Part shown: piece by piece, positions 32,217 to 42,032 of the stretch
Layout of the letters: every line of letters begins with the position of its first letter
Numbering within the stretch: the first letter of the stretch is position 1
Source of the DNA: Mesorhizobium_K quangtriensis
GTDB taxonomy: Bacteria > Pseudomonadota > Alphaproteobacteria > Rhizobiales > Rhizobiaceae
Direction: 5' to 3'
DNA length: 64,000 nt
NCBI RefSeq assembly: GCF_040081925.1
Contig: NZ_JBEBMF010000002.1
Span: 1,178,001 to 1,242,000 of the forward strand
The notes under the pieces: generated by a model
Told to the model about the DNA's origin: nothing
Database searches by the model: none
What the model saw: the letters and a program-made list of their open reading frames with translations, nothing else
Position numbers and translations under genes: made by a program

Positions 32217-33146
32217 TCAGGCCCAACCATCGAAGAAATGCGAGCCGGCGTCCCGGCGGATTTTTTCTCCGGCTGCCCTGCCGATTTTGTCTGCCTCGGA
32301 TACCGCGCCTTCGGCCCTGATCTCATGTGACTGCGTACCGTCGGGCGTCAGGATGACACCCTCAAATGTCAGCCTGTCCCCATCGACCATCGCGTGGCCG
32401 GCAATCGGCGTACGGCAAGAACCGTCGAGCGCGGCAAGAAAAGCACGTTCGCAGGCAAGCGCCTGTGCCGTCTCGACATGATTGATCGCGCCAAGCATTT
32501 CCTCGATGCGCAGGTCACCTGTACGACTCTCGATGCAGATGGCGCCCTGCCCCGGAGCGGACGGAAACCGGTCCAGCAGCATCACGTCTGTTGCCACATG
32601 CTCCAGCCCGAGCCGCCTCAGACCGGCGAGCGCGAGGATCGTTCCATCGGCAACGCCCTCCTCCAGCTTGCGCAATCTGGTCTGTACGTTGCCTCGGAAG
32701 GTCACCACCTCGAGATCGGGCCGCATGCGCAGGATCAGCGCCTGACGACGAAGGGATGAGGAACCGACCGTCGCGCCGTGAGGCAGGTCTTGGATCGACT
32801 TGGCCGCCTTGCCGATAAAAGCGTCGCGCGGATCCTCGCGCGGCAGAAAAGCCGACAATTCGAGGCCGTCAGGCAGCACGGTCGGCATGTCCTTGGAGGA
32901 GTGCACAGCGATATCGATGCGGCCACCGATCAGCGCTTCCTCGATTTCCTTCGTGAACAGGCCCTTGCCGCCGGCTTCTGAAAGCGGCCGGTCCTGTATG
33001 CGATCGCCGCTGGTGGTAATCACCTCGATGGCGAAGGCGTGTTCCGGCAGATCGTGGGCGGCCATCAGCCGCGCACGGGTCTCGTGCGCCTGAGCCAGCG
33101 CCAGCGGGCTGCCGCGCGTTCCGATCCTGAGCACGGTTGTTTGCAT
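32217..33146 (-). CDS. hemC: Porphobilinogen deaminase (hydroxymethylbilane synthase)
   Basis: 309 residues. Polymerises four porphobilinogens on a dipyrromethane cofactor. RIGTRGSPLALAQAHE, VHSSKDMPTVLPDGL, GTVGSSSLRRQAL-type loop, RGNVQTRLRKL, and the cofactor Cys in LDGSCRTPIAGHAM are all visible. First gene of hemC-hemD-mic60-hemY. ATG 33146 chosen; a 36-residue upstream extension has no family match. Divergent from tsaD, about 110 bp apart. Confidence 0.98.
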   Translation of the reverse strand: MQTTVLRIGTRGSPLALAQAHETRARLMAAHDLPEHAFAIEVITTSGDRIQDRPLSEAGGKGLFTKEIEEALIGGRIDIAVHSSKDMPTVLPDGLELSAFLPREDPRDAFIGKAAKSIQDLPHGATVGSSSLRRQALILRMRPDLEVVTFRGNVQTRLRKLEEGVADGTILALAGLRRLGLEHVATDVMLLDRFPSAPGQGAICIESRTGDLRIEEMLGAINHVETAQALACERAFLAALDGSCRTPIAGHAMVDGDRLTFEGVILTPDGTQSHEIRAEGAVSEADKIGRAAGEKIRRDAGSHFFDGWA

Positions 33147-33255
33147 GGCATGGTCCGTGATACGCCCGGCTCGACAACACTTGGCCAACCGGGTTTTGCC
33201 CACACCTCCTAACCCAGGACACGCCGGACCGGCAATGTTTGAACCGCGCGACAAG

Positions 33256-34344
33256 ATGATCCGCGTTCTCGGAATCGAGACGAGTTGCGACGAAACCGCC
33301 GCCAGCGTCGTTGCGCTGCGCGAAGGCGCGGAGCCGGAAATTCTGTCCAGCGTGGTGTTGAGCCAGATCGAGGAACATGCCGCCTTCGGCGGTGTCGTGC
33401 CGGAGATCGCCGCGCGCGCTCATGTCGAGGCGCTGGACGGCATCGTGGATGCCGCGCTGGCCAATTCAGGCCTGAAGCTCGCCGATGTCGATGCGGTCGC
33501 TGCTACGGCCGGCCCCGGCCTTGTCGGCGGACTGATCGTCGGTCTGATGACGGCGAAGGCTGTCGCGGCGGCAGCCAGAAAGCCGTTGCTGGCGATCAAT
33601 CACCTCGAAGGCCACGCTCTGACGGCGCGTCTGACTGATGGCCTCGACTTCCCGTATCTCCTGTTGCTGGTTTCCGGCGGGCATACGCAGATCGTGTTGG
33701 TGCGGGGCGTTGGCGATTACCAGCGCTGGGCGACGACGATTGACGATGCACTCGGCGAGGCCTTCGACAAGACGGCCAAGATGCTCGGCCTGCCCTATCC
33801 CGGCGGACCGAATGTGGAGCGGGTCGCGAAGGAAGGCGATGCCACGCGTTTTGCCTTCCCTCGCCCGATGAAGGGTTCCGCCCAGCCCGACTTTTCCTTC
33901 GCCGGTTTGAAAACAGCCGTTCGGCAGGCAGCGACCGCGGTTGCGCCACTCTCGGACAAGGATGTCGCCGACATCTGCGCCTCCTTTCAGGCCGCCGTGT
34001 CCGATGCGCTGTCTGACAGGGTGGGGCGTTCACTTGCGCGCTTTCGCGAAGAGTTTCCTGATATCGCCGAGCCTGCCCTTGTCGTTGCCGGTGGAGTGGC
34101 GGCGAACAAGGCGATCCGCGCGGCGCTGGAGGAGCAATGCGCCCGACGCGGCTTTCGCTTCATCGCACCACCGCACGAGCTTTGCACGGACAATGCCGCG
34201 ATGATTGCCTGGGCAGGGATCGAGCGCATCCGCGCAGGGCTTCGCGGCGAGGACGCATTCCGGTTTGTTCCCCGCTCCCGCTGGCCGCTGGACGAAGTCT
34301 CTGCTCCGGTTGTCGGTTCGGGCCGACGCGGAGCCAAGGCATGA
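33256..34344 (+). CDS. tsaD: tRNA N6-adenosine threonylcarbamoyltransferase
   Basis: 362 residues. Transfers threonylcarbamoyl to A37 of ANN-decoding tRNAs. VLGIETSCDETAASVVA (nucleotide loop), LVGGLIVGLMTAKAVA, the metal-binding NHLEGHALTARL, LLLVSGGHTQIVLV, VVAGGVAANKAIR and DNAAMIAWAG are complete. ATG 33256 gives the family N-terminus; ATG 33235 would add seven residues. The stop overlaps the gpsA start. Confidence 0.97.
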   Translation: MIRVLGIETSCDETAASVVALREGAEPEILSSVVLSQIEEHAAFGGVVPEIAARAHVEALDGIVDAALANSGLKLADVDAVAATAGPGLVGGLIVGLMTAKAVAAAARKPLLAINHLEGHALTARLTDGLDFPYLLLLVSGGHTQIVLVRGVGDYQRWATTIDDALGEAFDKTAKMLGLPYPGGPNVERVAKEGDATRFAFPRPMKGSAQPDFSFAGLKTAVRQAATAVAPLSDKDVADICASFQAAVSDALSDRVGRSLARFREEFPDIAEPALVVAGGVAANKAIRAALEEQCARRGFRFIAPPHELCTDNAAMIAWAGIERIRAGLRGEDAFRFVPRSRWPLDEVSAPVVGSGRRGAKA

Positions 34345-35321
34345 GCATGCGGATCGCGGTTCTCGGCGGGGGCGCGTGGGGCACGGCGCTGGCGATGCAA
34401 ATGCATCGCGCCGGCCACGAGGTCCGGCTGTGGGCTCGCAATGCCGACATGGTAGAGGCGATCCGGGCCGGAGCGAACGCCCGTTACCTCCCGGGCGTCA
34501 CGATCGATGCGGACCTCGGCGCGACGACGGACGCCGCCCACGCCCTCGACGGCGCCGACTGCGTGCTGGTGGTGACGCCGGCGCAGGCGCTGCGCACCGT
34601 GCTGGGCTCCATCGGCCGGCATATTCCGGAAGCCGCGCCGCTGGTGCTCTGCGCCAAGGGCATCGAACACGACACCGGGCTGCTCTTGTCGCAGATCGCC
34701 GGTGAATTCCTGCCCTACAACCCGATCGCTGCATTGTCCGGTCCAAGCTTCGCGGCCGATCTCGCGCGGGGTCTGCCGACGGCGGTGGTGATCGCGTCGC
34801 AGGAAGAGGAGCGGGCGGCCGAGCTTGCACAGGCTTTCTCGACCGAACGGTTCCGCTGCTACTCTACCGGCGACCTCGTCGGCGTCGAGATCGGCGGCGC
34901 ATTGAAGAATGTCTTCGCCATCGCCGCCGGCGCGGTGACCGGCGCGGGGCTCGGCGCCAGCGCGCAGGCCGCCATGGTGACGCGTGGCTTCGTCGAGTTG
35001 AGGCGCATCGCGCAATCCTTCGGCGCGGAACAGGAGACGGTAATGGGCCTGTCGGGCCTCGGCGACCTGCTGCTGACCTGCGGCTCGGCGCAGTCGCGCA
35101 ATTTTGCGTATGGCCTCGCGCTGGGGCGCGGCGAAAGTCTCGAAGGCAGGCCGCTCGCCGAAGGCGTCGCGACCGCCGGCATCGCGGCGCGGATCGCCGC
35201 CGATCGCGGCATCAGCGCGCCGATAATTTCTGCCGTCGCAGCGATTCTGGCTGGACGGCTGACCATAACCGAGGCTGTATCTGCGCTGATGACCCGGCCG
35301 CTGCGCGCCGAGGCCGAGTGA
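34341..35321 (+). CDS. gpsA: Glycerol-3-phosphate dehydrogenase [NAD(P)+]
   Basis: 326 residues. Reduces dihydroxyacetone phosphate to glycerol-3-phosphate for phospholipids. VLGGGAWGTALAMQMHRAGH (dinucleotide loop), ALSGPSFAADLARGLPTAVV, VEIGGALKNVFAIAAGAVTG with the catalytic Lys, TRGFVELRRI and GLSGLGDLLLTC. The ATG at 34341 overlaps the tsaD stop (ATGA); a second ATG two codons on is also possible. tsaD-gpsA-YciI-EVE is a known rhizobial order. Confidence 0.97.
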   Translation: MSMRIAVLGGGAWGTALAMQMHRAGHEVRLWARNADMVEAIRAGANARYLPGVTIDADLGATTDAAHALDGADCVLVVTPAQALRTVLGSIGRHIPEAAPLVLCAKGIEHDTGLLLSQIAGEFLPYNPIAALSGPSFAADLARGLPTAVVIASQEEERAAELAQAFSTERFRCYSTGDLVGVEIGGALKNVFAIAAGAVTGAGLGASAQAAMVTRGFVELRRIAQSFGAEQETVMGLSGLGDLLLTCGSAQSRNFAYGLALGRGESLEGRPLAEGVATAGIAARIAADRGISAPIISAVAAILAGRLTITEAVSALMTRPLRAEAE

Positions 35322-35343
35322 CGTTCGAGAGGGAGTAGAACAC

Positions 35344-35649
35344 ATGCTTTTTGCGTTGATCTGCAGGGACAAGCCCGGCCACCTTCAGGTGCGGCTGGAC
35401 AACAGGCCGGACCATGTCGCGTTCCTGCGCAAGCTGAACGAGGAAGGCACGCTGAAGATCGCGGGGCCTTTCCTGGATGACGACGGAAAGCCCTACGGGA
35501 GCCTCGTCGTCATCGAGGCAGCCAACAAGGACGAAGCCGCCAAGATCGGCGCGCAGGATCCATACGCCAGGGCCGGCCTGTTCGAGAGCGTGCGCGTCCG
35601 GGCCTGGAACTGGACCTTCAACAACCCGGCCAATCCGTCGAACCCGTAA
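35344..35649 (+). CDS. YciI family protein
   Basis: 101 residues, ferredoxin-like YCII fold: ALICRDKPGHLQVRLDNRPD with the conserved His and Asp, GPFLDDDGKPYGSLVVIEA, DPYARAGLFESVRVRAW. The conserved His-Asp pair resembles muconolactone isomerase-like enzymes, but activity is not established for this type. Lies between gpsA and the EVE gene, 22 bp and 12 bp away. Confidence 0.93.
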   Translation: MLFALICRDKPGHLQVRLDNRPDHVAFLRKLNEEGTLKIAGPFLDDDGKPYGSLVVIEAANKDEAAKIGAQDPYARAGLFESVRVRAWNWTFNNPANPSNP

Positions 35650-35661
35650 GGACCGGCTTCC

Positions 35662-36087
35662 ATGAACTACTGGCTGTTCAAGTCCGAGCCGTTCAAGTTC
35701 TCCTTCGACGCGTTGAAGAAGAAGGGCAAGGCCGGCACGCAATGGGACGGCGTGCGCAACTATGCGGCGCGCAACAACATGAAGGCGATGAAGGTCGGCG
35801 ACCTCGGCTTCTTCTATCATTCGAACGAGGGCCTCAATATCGTCGGCATCGCCGAGGTCTGTGCGCTGGCACATCCCGACACGACGACCGACGACCCGCG
35901 CTGGGAATGCGTCGACGTGCGCGCCTTCGCCGACATGCCAAAACCACCGACGCTGGCCGACATCAAGGCCAACCCGAAGCTCGCCGAGATGGCGCTGGTG
36001 CGGCTGGGGCGGCTTTCGGTGCAGCCGGTGACGCCTGCCGAGTGGAAGGAAGTCTGCCGCATGGGCGGGCTGAAGGCCGCGCCCTGA
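35662..36087 (+). CDS. EVE domain protein
   Basis: 141 residues. EVE (thymocyte nuclear protein 1) fold, a PUA-like domain that in some systems binds modified nucleotides. NYWLFKSEPFKFSFDALKKK, WDGVRNYAARNNMKAMKVGD, GFFYHSNEGLNIVGIAEV are the hallmarks. The ligand here is unknown. The stop at 36085-36087 overlaps a CTG codon that may start the next gene. Confidence 0.93.
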   Translation: MNYWLFKSEPFKFSFDALKKKGKAGTQWDGVRNYAARNNMKAMKVGDLGFFYHSNEGLNIVGIAEVCALAHPDTTTDDPRWECVDVRAFADMPKPPTLADIKANPKLAEMALVRLGRLSVQPVTPAEWKEVCRMGGLKAAP

Positions 36088-36758
36088 GCGCCCACTACCT
36101 CAGCACCCGTCTGACGCCCGACAACGCCGAGCGCTTCATCCTCGACAATACGAGGCTGCAGCCGCCGCCGCATGTGCCGGAAGTGAAGCTGCATCTGGCC
36201 GACGAGGCGCACGACCTCTGGCAACGCACCGAGGACGAGCTTTCCGAGATCGGCCTGCCGCCGCCCTTCTGGGCTTTTGCCTGGGCCGGCGGACAGGGGT
36301 TGGCGCGGTACGTGCTCGACAATCCGCATACGGTTTCTGGCAAACGGGTTCTGGATTTCGCGACCGGTTCGGGGCTTGTCGCCGTTGCTGCCTGGAAGTC
36401 GGGAGCAGGCGACGTGACGGCTGCCGACATCGATCCATTCTGCGCGGCGGCGGTGCGGCTGAACACGGCGGCGAATGGCGCGGCTGCGACCTTCGACGGA
36501 CGCGACCTTGTTGGCCACGTGGTCGATGCCGACGTGCTGCTTGCAGGCGATGTCTTCTATGATCGGGCCTTTGCGGATCGGCTGATCCCGTGGTTTGCAA
36601 AGCTGGTGCAGAGCGGGACGGACATTATCGTGGGCGATCCCGGACGGAGCTATCTGCCGCGCGAACGCCTGACGAAACTTGCCGAATATCAGGTGCCGGT
36701 GACGCGGGCGCTGGAGGACGCGGAGGTCAAGCGCACGGTGGTGTGGCGGTTCGGGTAG
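36084..36758 (+). CDS. SAM-dependent methyltransferase (Nnt1/EFM-like), CTG start
   Basis: About 224 residues. HVPEVKLHLADEAHDLWQRT, GLPPPFWAFAWAGGQGLARY, VLDFATGSGLVAVAA (SAM loop), VTAADIDPFCAAAVRLN, VLLAGDVFYDR. This is the rhizobial branch of the lysine/nicotinamide methyltransferase-like family (Methyltransf_16). In frame there is no ATG, GTG or TTG before the conserved N-terminus. The codon overlapping the EVE stop is CTG (CTGA), in the place where GTGA or ATGA would be expected, so CTG is the likely start. The next in-frame GTG (about 36172) would cut off conserved residues. Confidence 0.82.
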   Translation: MSAHYLSTRLTPDNAERFILDNTRLQPPPHVPEVKLHLADEAHDLWQRTEDELSEIGLPPPFWAFAWAGGQGLARYVLDNPHTVSGKRVLDFATGSGLVAVAAWKSGAGDVTAADIDPFCAAAVRLNTAANGAAATFDGRDLVGHVVDADVLLAGDVFYDRAFADRLIPWFAKLVQSGTDIIVGDPGRSYLPRERLTKLAEYQVPVTRALEDAEVKRTVVWRFG

Positions 36759-36769
36759 GCGCTTGGCCG

Positions 36770-37170
36770 CACTTTCCCGTTGCCACGCCCTGCTTTCGCA
36801 GTCTGGCCATTTCAAAGAACGCTCCTTGGCTTGCAAGGAGTAGTCGGGAAGCGGGGCACGGGGCCGAGCCTCTCAAAATTTAGTACGTGGCGCGACTTCC
36901 GCGCCCCGCCAGTGCTGTCACCGCGACGATGGTGGGCCGGTCGGGGCAAAGCTCGCCGCCGGCCAGACACATCGCCGGGCCCGGGTCTTAGGTGATCGCC
37001 TCCCCAAACCGCGCTACCGATGGAGCATGATCGCAAAGAACGGTTTCCCGCCTTTCGCGATCAGCTCCGGCGCGGCCGACCCGGACACCGCCGCCCTCCC
37101 TGATACCCGGTGCGCACCAGGTTCCCGTGAGGGCGATGCGGGGAAGTATGCGGGAGGTTGGAAGGGTGTG
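36770..37170 (-). repeat. Intergenic structured element B, candidate RNA
   Basis: Relative of element A, filling the left half of the 837-bp gap 36759-37595. Minus strand, 5' to 3': shared block (37168-37109); unshared middle; an 11-bp stem (36909-36899 with 36861-36851, one G-U pair); CTCCTT/AAGGAG hairpin (36840-36822); nested GCCA/TGGC and CTGC-GAAA-GCAG stems (36807-36782) with a GNRA loop; then AACGGGAAAG. Stems sit where they do in A but differ in sequence in the first two. ORFs of 61 to 141 codons cross it without known domains. It also lies between convergent genes, after the atp terminator. Confidence 0.6.
37023..37068. repeat. GAGC-TGATCGC palindrome inside element B
   Basis: GAGCATGATCGC (from 37023) is the inverted partner of GCGATCAGCTC (ending 37068), separated by 23 bp. 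It resembles a gagcatgat-type dispersed palindrome found in rhizobia. Absent from element A, so it was probably inserted into B. Confidence 0.55.
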
Positions 37171-37268
37171 AATCCAGTTGCGAAGGAAAAATGGAAAACC
37201 GAGCGATTTCAGTGGCATATGTTTCCAGTTGCGAAGAACTATCCACGTTTGAGCGCGGTAGCTCATCC

Positions 37269-37502
37269 CGCCGTCATTCCGGGGCCGCAGAGCGGAACCC
37301 GGAATCCAGAGCGCGGACGCTTGTGAGAACAGGCTTCTATGACGGCGCAGACTGGAGACAGCACGACCCTCTGGATCCCGGGTCCGCTGCGCGTCCCGGG
37401 ATGACGGCGTCAACGGGTGCGGCGGTGGAAGGCAGTGCGCTGCTGGACTGTCACGGCATGGATGCCAGGGTCGCGCTGCGCTTGCCCTGGGATGACGAAA
37501 AC
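37269..37502. repeat. CGTCATTCCGGG-type inverted repeat
   Basis: CCGTCATTCCGGGGCCGC...GGAATCCAGAG (37269-37311) is mirrored by CTCTGGATCCCGGGTCCGC...GGGATGACGG (37369-37407). A further half copy (GGATGCCAGGG...CCCTGGGATGACG) follows at 37462-37499. This type is dispersed in many alphaproteobacterial intergenic regions. It fills the gap between element B and the atp terminator. Confidence 0.8.
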
Positions 37503-37540
37503 AGAGGTGAGCCTCCCGCGACCCGCCGCACCGGCGAAAA

Positions 37541-37566
37541 GAAAAAAGCGAGGCCGAAGCCTCGCT
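37541..37566 (-). terminator. Rho-independent terminator of the atp operon
   Basis: Minus strand AGCGAGGC-TTCG-GCCTCGCT (8-bp stem, UUCG loop, forward 37547-37566) followed by a run of T (forward A tract 37542-37547). It lies 30 bp after the atpC stop and has the same architecture as the rplS terminator. Confidence 0.92.
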
Positions 37567-37595
37567 TTAATCGGTAAGCAATTGCTAACGGAGGA

Positions 37596-37994
37596 TCAGA
37601 CCGCGGCTTCGAGCGTCTTGAGATGGTTGAGGTATTCCTCGGCCTTCTGCTTCGAATGCGAATCCTTGGCGTCGGCCACGTCTTCGCCGGCATTCTTGAT
37701 GCGGCGGGCAAGATCGTCCCGGTCGATCGAACCGACGTCAACAGCCGATTCGGCCAGCAGCGTGCAGCCGGACGGCAGGATGTCGGCGAAGCCACCGAAC
37801 ACGCAGTAGCGTTCGGTCGCGCCCGCGACGGTCTTCACCGTGACAACGCCCGGCTTGATCGTTGTCATGACCGGGGCGTGGTTGGCGAGAACAGTCATCT
37901 CGCCTTCCGTGCCGGGAATGACGACAGACTCGACTTGCTCGGAAACGAGCAGGCGCTCTGGCGAGACGAGTTCGAACTGGAAAGCTTCAGCCAT
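37596..37994 (-). CDS. atpC: ATP synthase F1 epsilon subunit
   Basis: 132 residues. Central-stalk subunit that couples rotation and can inhibit ATP hydrolysis. FQFELVSPERLLVSEQVESV, VIPGTEGEMTVLANHAPVMT, YCVFGGFADILPSGCTLLAE mark the N-terminal beta sandwich; the helical C-terminal arm is short. Last gene of atpHAGDC. A 94-bp gap containing a repeat separates it from atpD. Confidence 0.98.
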   Translation of the reverse strand: MAEAFQFELVSPERLLVSEQVESVVIPGTEGEMTVLANHAPVMTTIKPGVVTVKTVAGATERYCVFGGFADILPSGCTLLAESAVDVGSIDRDDLARRIKNAGEDVADAKDSHSKQKAEEYLNHLKTLEAAV

Positions 37995-38006
37995 CGAATT
38001 TAGCCA

Positions 38007-38085
38007 ATAGCGAGTAGCGAGTAGCGAATAGTTATCCGCGAAACTCGTCTTCCCCTATTCACTACTCCCTTATCCGCTATTCGCT
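38007..38085. repeat. AGCGAATAG/CTATTCGCT repeat between atpD and atpC
   Basis: Tandem units agcgagt/agcgaat (38009-38031) are followed by ctattcactactccc...ctattcgct (38055-38085). The ends AGCGAATAG (38023-38031) and CTATTCGCT (38077-38085) are perfect inverted copies. It lies wholly inside the atpD-atpC intergenic region of the operon, where in transcripts it would form a hairpin. Confidence 0.8.
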
Positions 38086-38088
38086 GTC

Positions 38089-39555
<1,467 letters not shown>

Positions 39556-39602
39556 GTGTGCCTCTCGTCTTTATCTGGTTCGGGAGCCGTATTAGCGGCG
39601 TC

Positions 39603-40487
39603 CTAGAGCGCTTCCGCGCCCGAAATGATCTCGATGAGTTCCTTGGTGATGTTTGCCTGACGCTGGCGGTTGTAGGTGATCGTCAGCTTGCCGATCATCT
39701 CGCCTGCGTTGCGGGTCGCATTGTCCATCGCGCTCATCTTGGCGCCCATCTCGCCGGCCGCGTTTTCGAGCAGCGCCCGGAAAATCTGCACGGAGATGTT
39801 GCGCGGGATGAGATCGGAGAGGATCTCGCCCGGCTCCGGCTCGTATTCGTAGATCGCGGCTCCACCCGATTCCGCCGCGTTGGCAGCGACCGAGGCTGCG
39901 GCCGGGATGATCTGCTGCGCCGTCGGGATCTGGCTGATCACCGACTTGAACTCGGAATAGAACAGCGTGCAGACGTCGAACTGGCCTTCGTTGAAAAGCT
40001 GGATGACCTTCCTGCCGATCGCATCCGCATGGCTGAAGTTCAGCGTCTTCACCTCGCGCAGATCGACGCGCTCGATGATGAGCGACGCGAAGTCGCGGCG
40101 CAGGATGTCGAAGCCCTTCTTGCCGACGGTGATGATCTTGACCGTCTTGCCCTCGCCCTGCAGGCGACGGATATGGTCGCGCGCAAAACGGGCGATCTGG
40201 CTGTTGAAACCGCCGCAGAGACCGCGTTCGGCGGTGGCGACCACGAGCAAGTGCACGTCGTCCTTGCCGGTACCGGTCATCAGGGCCGGCGCATCACCGC
40301 CCGAGCCGACGGCCTGTGCGATGTTGGAAAGCACCGCGCCCATGCGCTGCGAGTACGGACGCGCGGCCTCGGCGGCCTCCTGCGCACGACGCAGCTTCGC
40401 CGCGGCGACCATCTGCATCGCCTTGGTGATCTTCTGCGTCGCCTTGACCGAGGCGATCCGGTTGCGGAGCTCTTTTAGCGAGGCCAT
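39603..40487 (-). CDS. atpG: ATP synthase F1 gamma subunit
   Basis: 294 residues. Rotor shaft. ASLKELRNRIASVKATQKIT at the N-terminus, MVAAAKLRRAQEAAE, ATAERGLCGGFNSQIARFAR, and the C-terminal GAKMSAMDNATRNAGEMIGK are all family blocks. It lies 15 bp after atpA and 47 bp before atpD. Confidence 0.99.
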   Translation of the reverse strand: MASLKELRNRIASVKATQKITKAMQMVAAAKLRRAQEAAEAARPYSQRMGAVLSNIAQAVGSGGDAPALMTGTGKDDVHLLVVATAERGLCGGFNSQIARFARDHIRRLQGEGKTVKIITVGKKGFDILRRDFASLIIERVDLREVKTLNFSHADAIGRKVIQLFNEGQFDVCTLFYSEFKSVISQIPTAQQIIPAAASVAANAAESGGAAIYEYEPEPGEILSDLIPRNISVQIFRALLENAAGEMGAKMSAMDNATRNAGEMIGKLTITYNRQRQANITKELIEIISGAEAL

Positions 40488-40502
40488 GCCTTACCCGTCT
40501 GC

Positions 40503-42032
40503 TTAGGCGAAGTTCTTCGCGAAGGCGTCGATGTGGCCCTTGAGCTTGGCCTTGGTGTCGTCGCTGATCTGCTTTTCGATGCGGATCGCGTCAAGCACGT
40601 CCTTGCCGTCGGAGCGCATGTGAGCCAGCAGACCCTGCTCGAACTTGCCGACCTGCGGAATGGTCAGCTTGTCGAGATAGCCGTTGACGCCGGCGAAGAT
40701 CACCACAACCTGCTCTTCCGTCTTCAGCGGCGAGAACTGCGGCTGCTTCAGGAGCTCGGTCAGGCGAGCGCCGCGATTGAGCAGGCGCTGGGTGGCGGCG
40801 TCGAGGTCGGAGCCGAACTGCGCGAAGGCAGCCATCTCGCGATACTGGGCGAGCTCGCCCTTGATCGAGCCGGCAACCTGCTTCATCGCCTTTATCTGCG
40901 CCGAAGAACCGACGCGCGACACCGACAGGCCGACGTTCACGGCCGGACGAATGCCCTGGAAGAAGAGGTTGGTTTCGAGGAAGATCTGGCCGTCGGTGAT
41001 CGAGATCACGTTGGTCGGGATGTAGGCCGACACGTCGTTGGCCTGCGTCTCGATGACGGGAAGCGCGGTGAGCGAACCCTTGCCGTTCTCGTCGTTGAGC
41101 TTGGCGGCACGCTCCAGCAGGCGGGAGTGCAGGTAGAACACGTCGCCCGGATAGGCTTCGCGGCCCGGCGGGCGGCGCAGCAGGAGCGACATCTGGCGGT
41201 AGGCGACGGCCTGCTTGGACAGGTCGTCATAGGCGATCACGGCGTGCATGCCGTTGTCGCGGAAGTACTCGCCCATGGCGCAACCGGCGAACGGCGCCAG
41301 GAACTGCATCGGCGCAGCGTCCGAGGCGGTGGCGGCGATAACGATCGAGTATTCGAGCGCGCCGCGCTCTTCCAGAACCTTCACGAACTGCGCGACGGTG
41401 GAACGCTTCTGGCCGACGGCGACGTAGACGCAGTAGAGTTTGGAGCCCTCGTCGTCGCCTTCGTTGAGCGGCTTCTGGTTGAGGAAGGTGTCGAGGATGA
41501 TGGCGGTCTTGCCCGTCTGGCGGTCGCCGATGACCAGCTCGCGCTGGCCGCGACCGATCGGGATCAGCGCATCGATAGCCTTGAGGCCAGTCGACATCGG
41601 CTCGTGCACCGACTTGCGCGGAATGATGCCGGGGGCCTTGACGTCGACGCGGCGACGCTCGGTCGCCTCGATCGGGCCCTTGCCGTCGATCGGGTTGCCG
41701 AGAGCATCGACGACGCGGCCGAGCAGGCCCTTGCCGACCGGCACGTCCACGATGGAGCCGGTACGCTTGACGATGTCGCCTTCCTTGATGTCGCGGTCGG
41801 CGCCGAAGATGACGACGCCGACATTGTCGCTTTCAAGGTTGAGCGCCATGCCTCGGATCCCGCCGGGGAACTCGACCATCTCACCGGCCTGGACGTTGTC
41901 CAGACCGTAGACGCGGGCGATACCGTCGCCGACCGAGAGAACCTGACCGACCTCGGAGACTTCGGCTTCCTTGCCGAAATTCTTGATCTGGTCCTTAAGG
42001 ATTGCGGAAATTTCCGCGGCGCGGATGTCCAT
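40503..42032 (-). CDS. atpA: ATP synthase F1 alpha subunit
   Basis: 509 residues. Non-catalytic nucleotide-binding subunit. RAAEISAILKDQIKNFG start, GDRQTGKTAIILDTFLNQK (Walker A), VYVAVGQKRSTVAQFVK, and RPAVNVGLSVSRVGSSAQIK. The atpH stop shares one base with the ATG at 42032. Confidence 0.99.
   Translation of the reverse strand: MDIRAAEISAILKDQIKNFGKEAEVSEVGQVLSVGDGIARVYGLDNVQAGEMVEFPGGIRGMALNLESDNVGVVIFGADRDIKEGDIVKRTGSIVDVPVGKGLLGRVVDALGNPIDGKGPIEATERRRVDVKAPGIIPRKSVHEPMSTGLKAIDALIPIGRGQRELVIGDRQTGKTAIILDTFLNQKPLNEGDDEGSKLYCVYVAVGQKRSTVAQFVKVLEERGALEYSIVIAATASDAAPMQFLAPFAGCAMGEYFRDNGMHAVIAYDDLSKQAVAYRQMSLLLRRPPGREAYPGDVFYLHSRLLERAAKLNDENGKGSLTALPVIETQANDVSAYIPTNVISITDGQIFLETNLFFQGIRPAVNVGLSVSRVGSSAQIKAMKQVAGSIKGELAQYREMAAFAQFGSDLDAATQRLLNRGARLTELLKQPQFSPLKTEEQVVVIFAGVNGYLDKLTIPQVGKFEQGLLAHMRSDGKDVLDAIRIEKQISDDTKAKLKGHIDAFAKNFA

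Noticed and set aside
36988..37413. 141-codon ORF over element B
   Set aside because: Same reasons; also crosses a dispersed palindrome.
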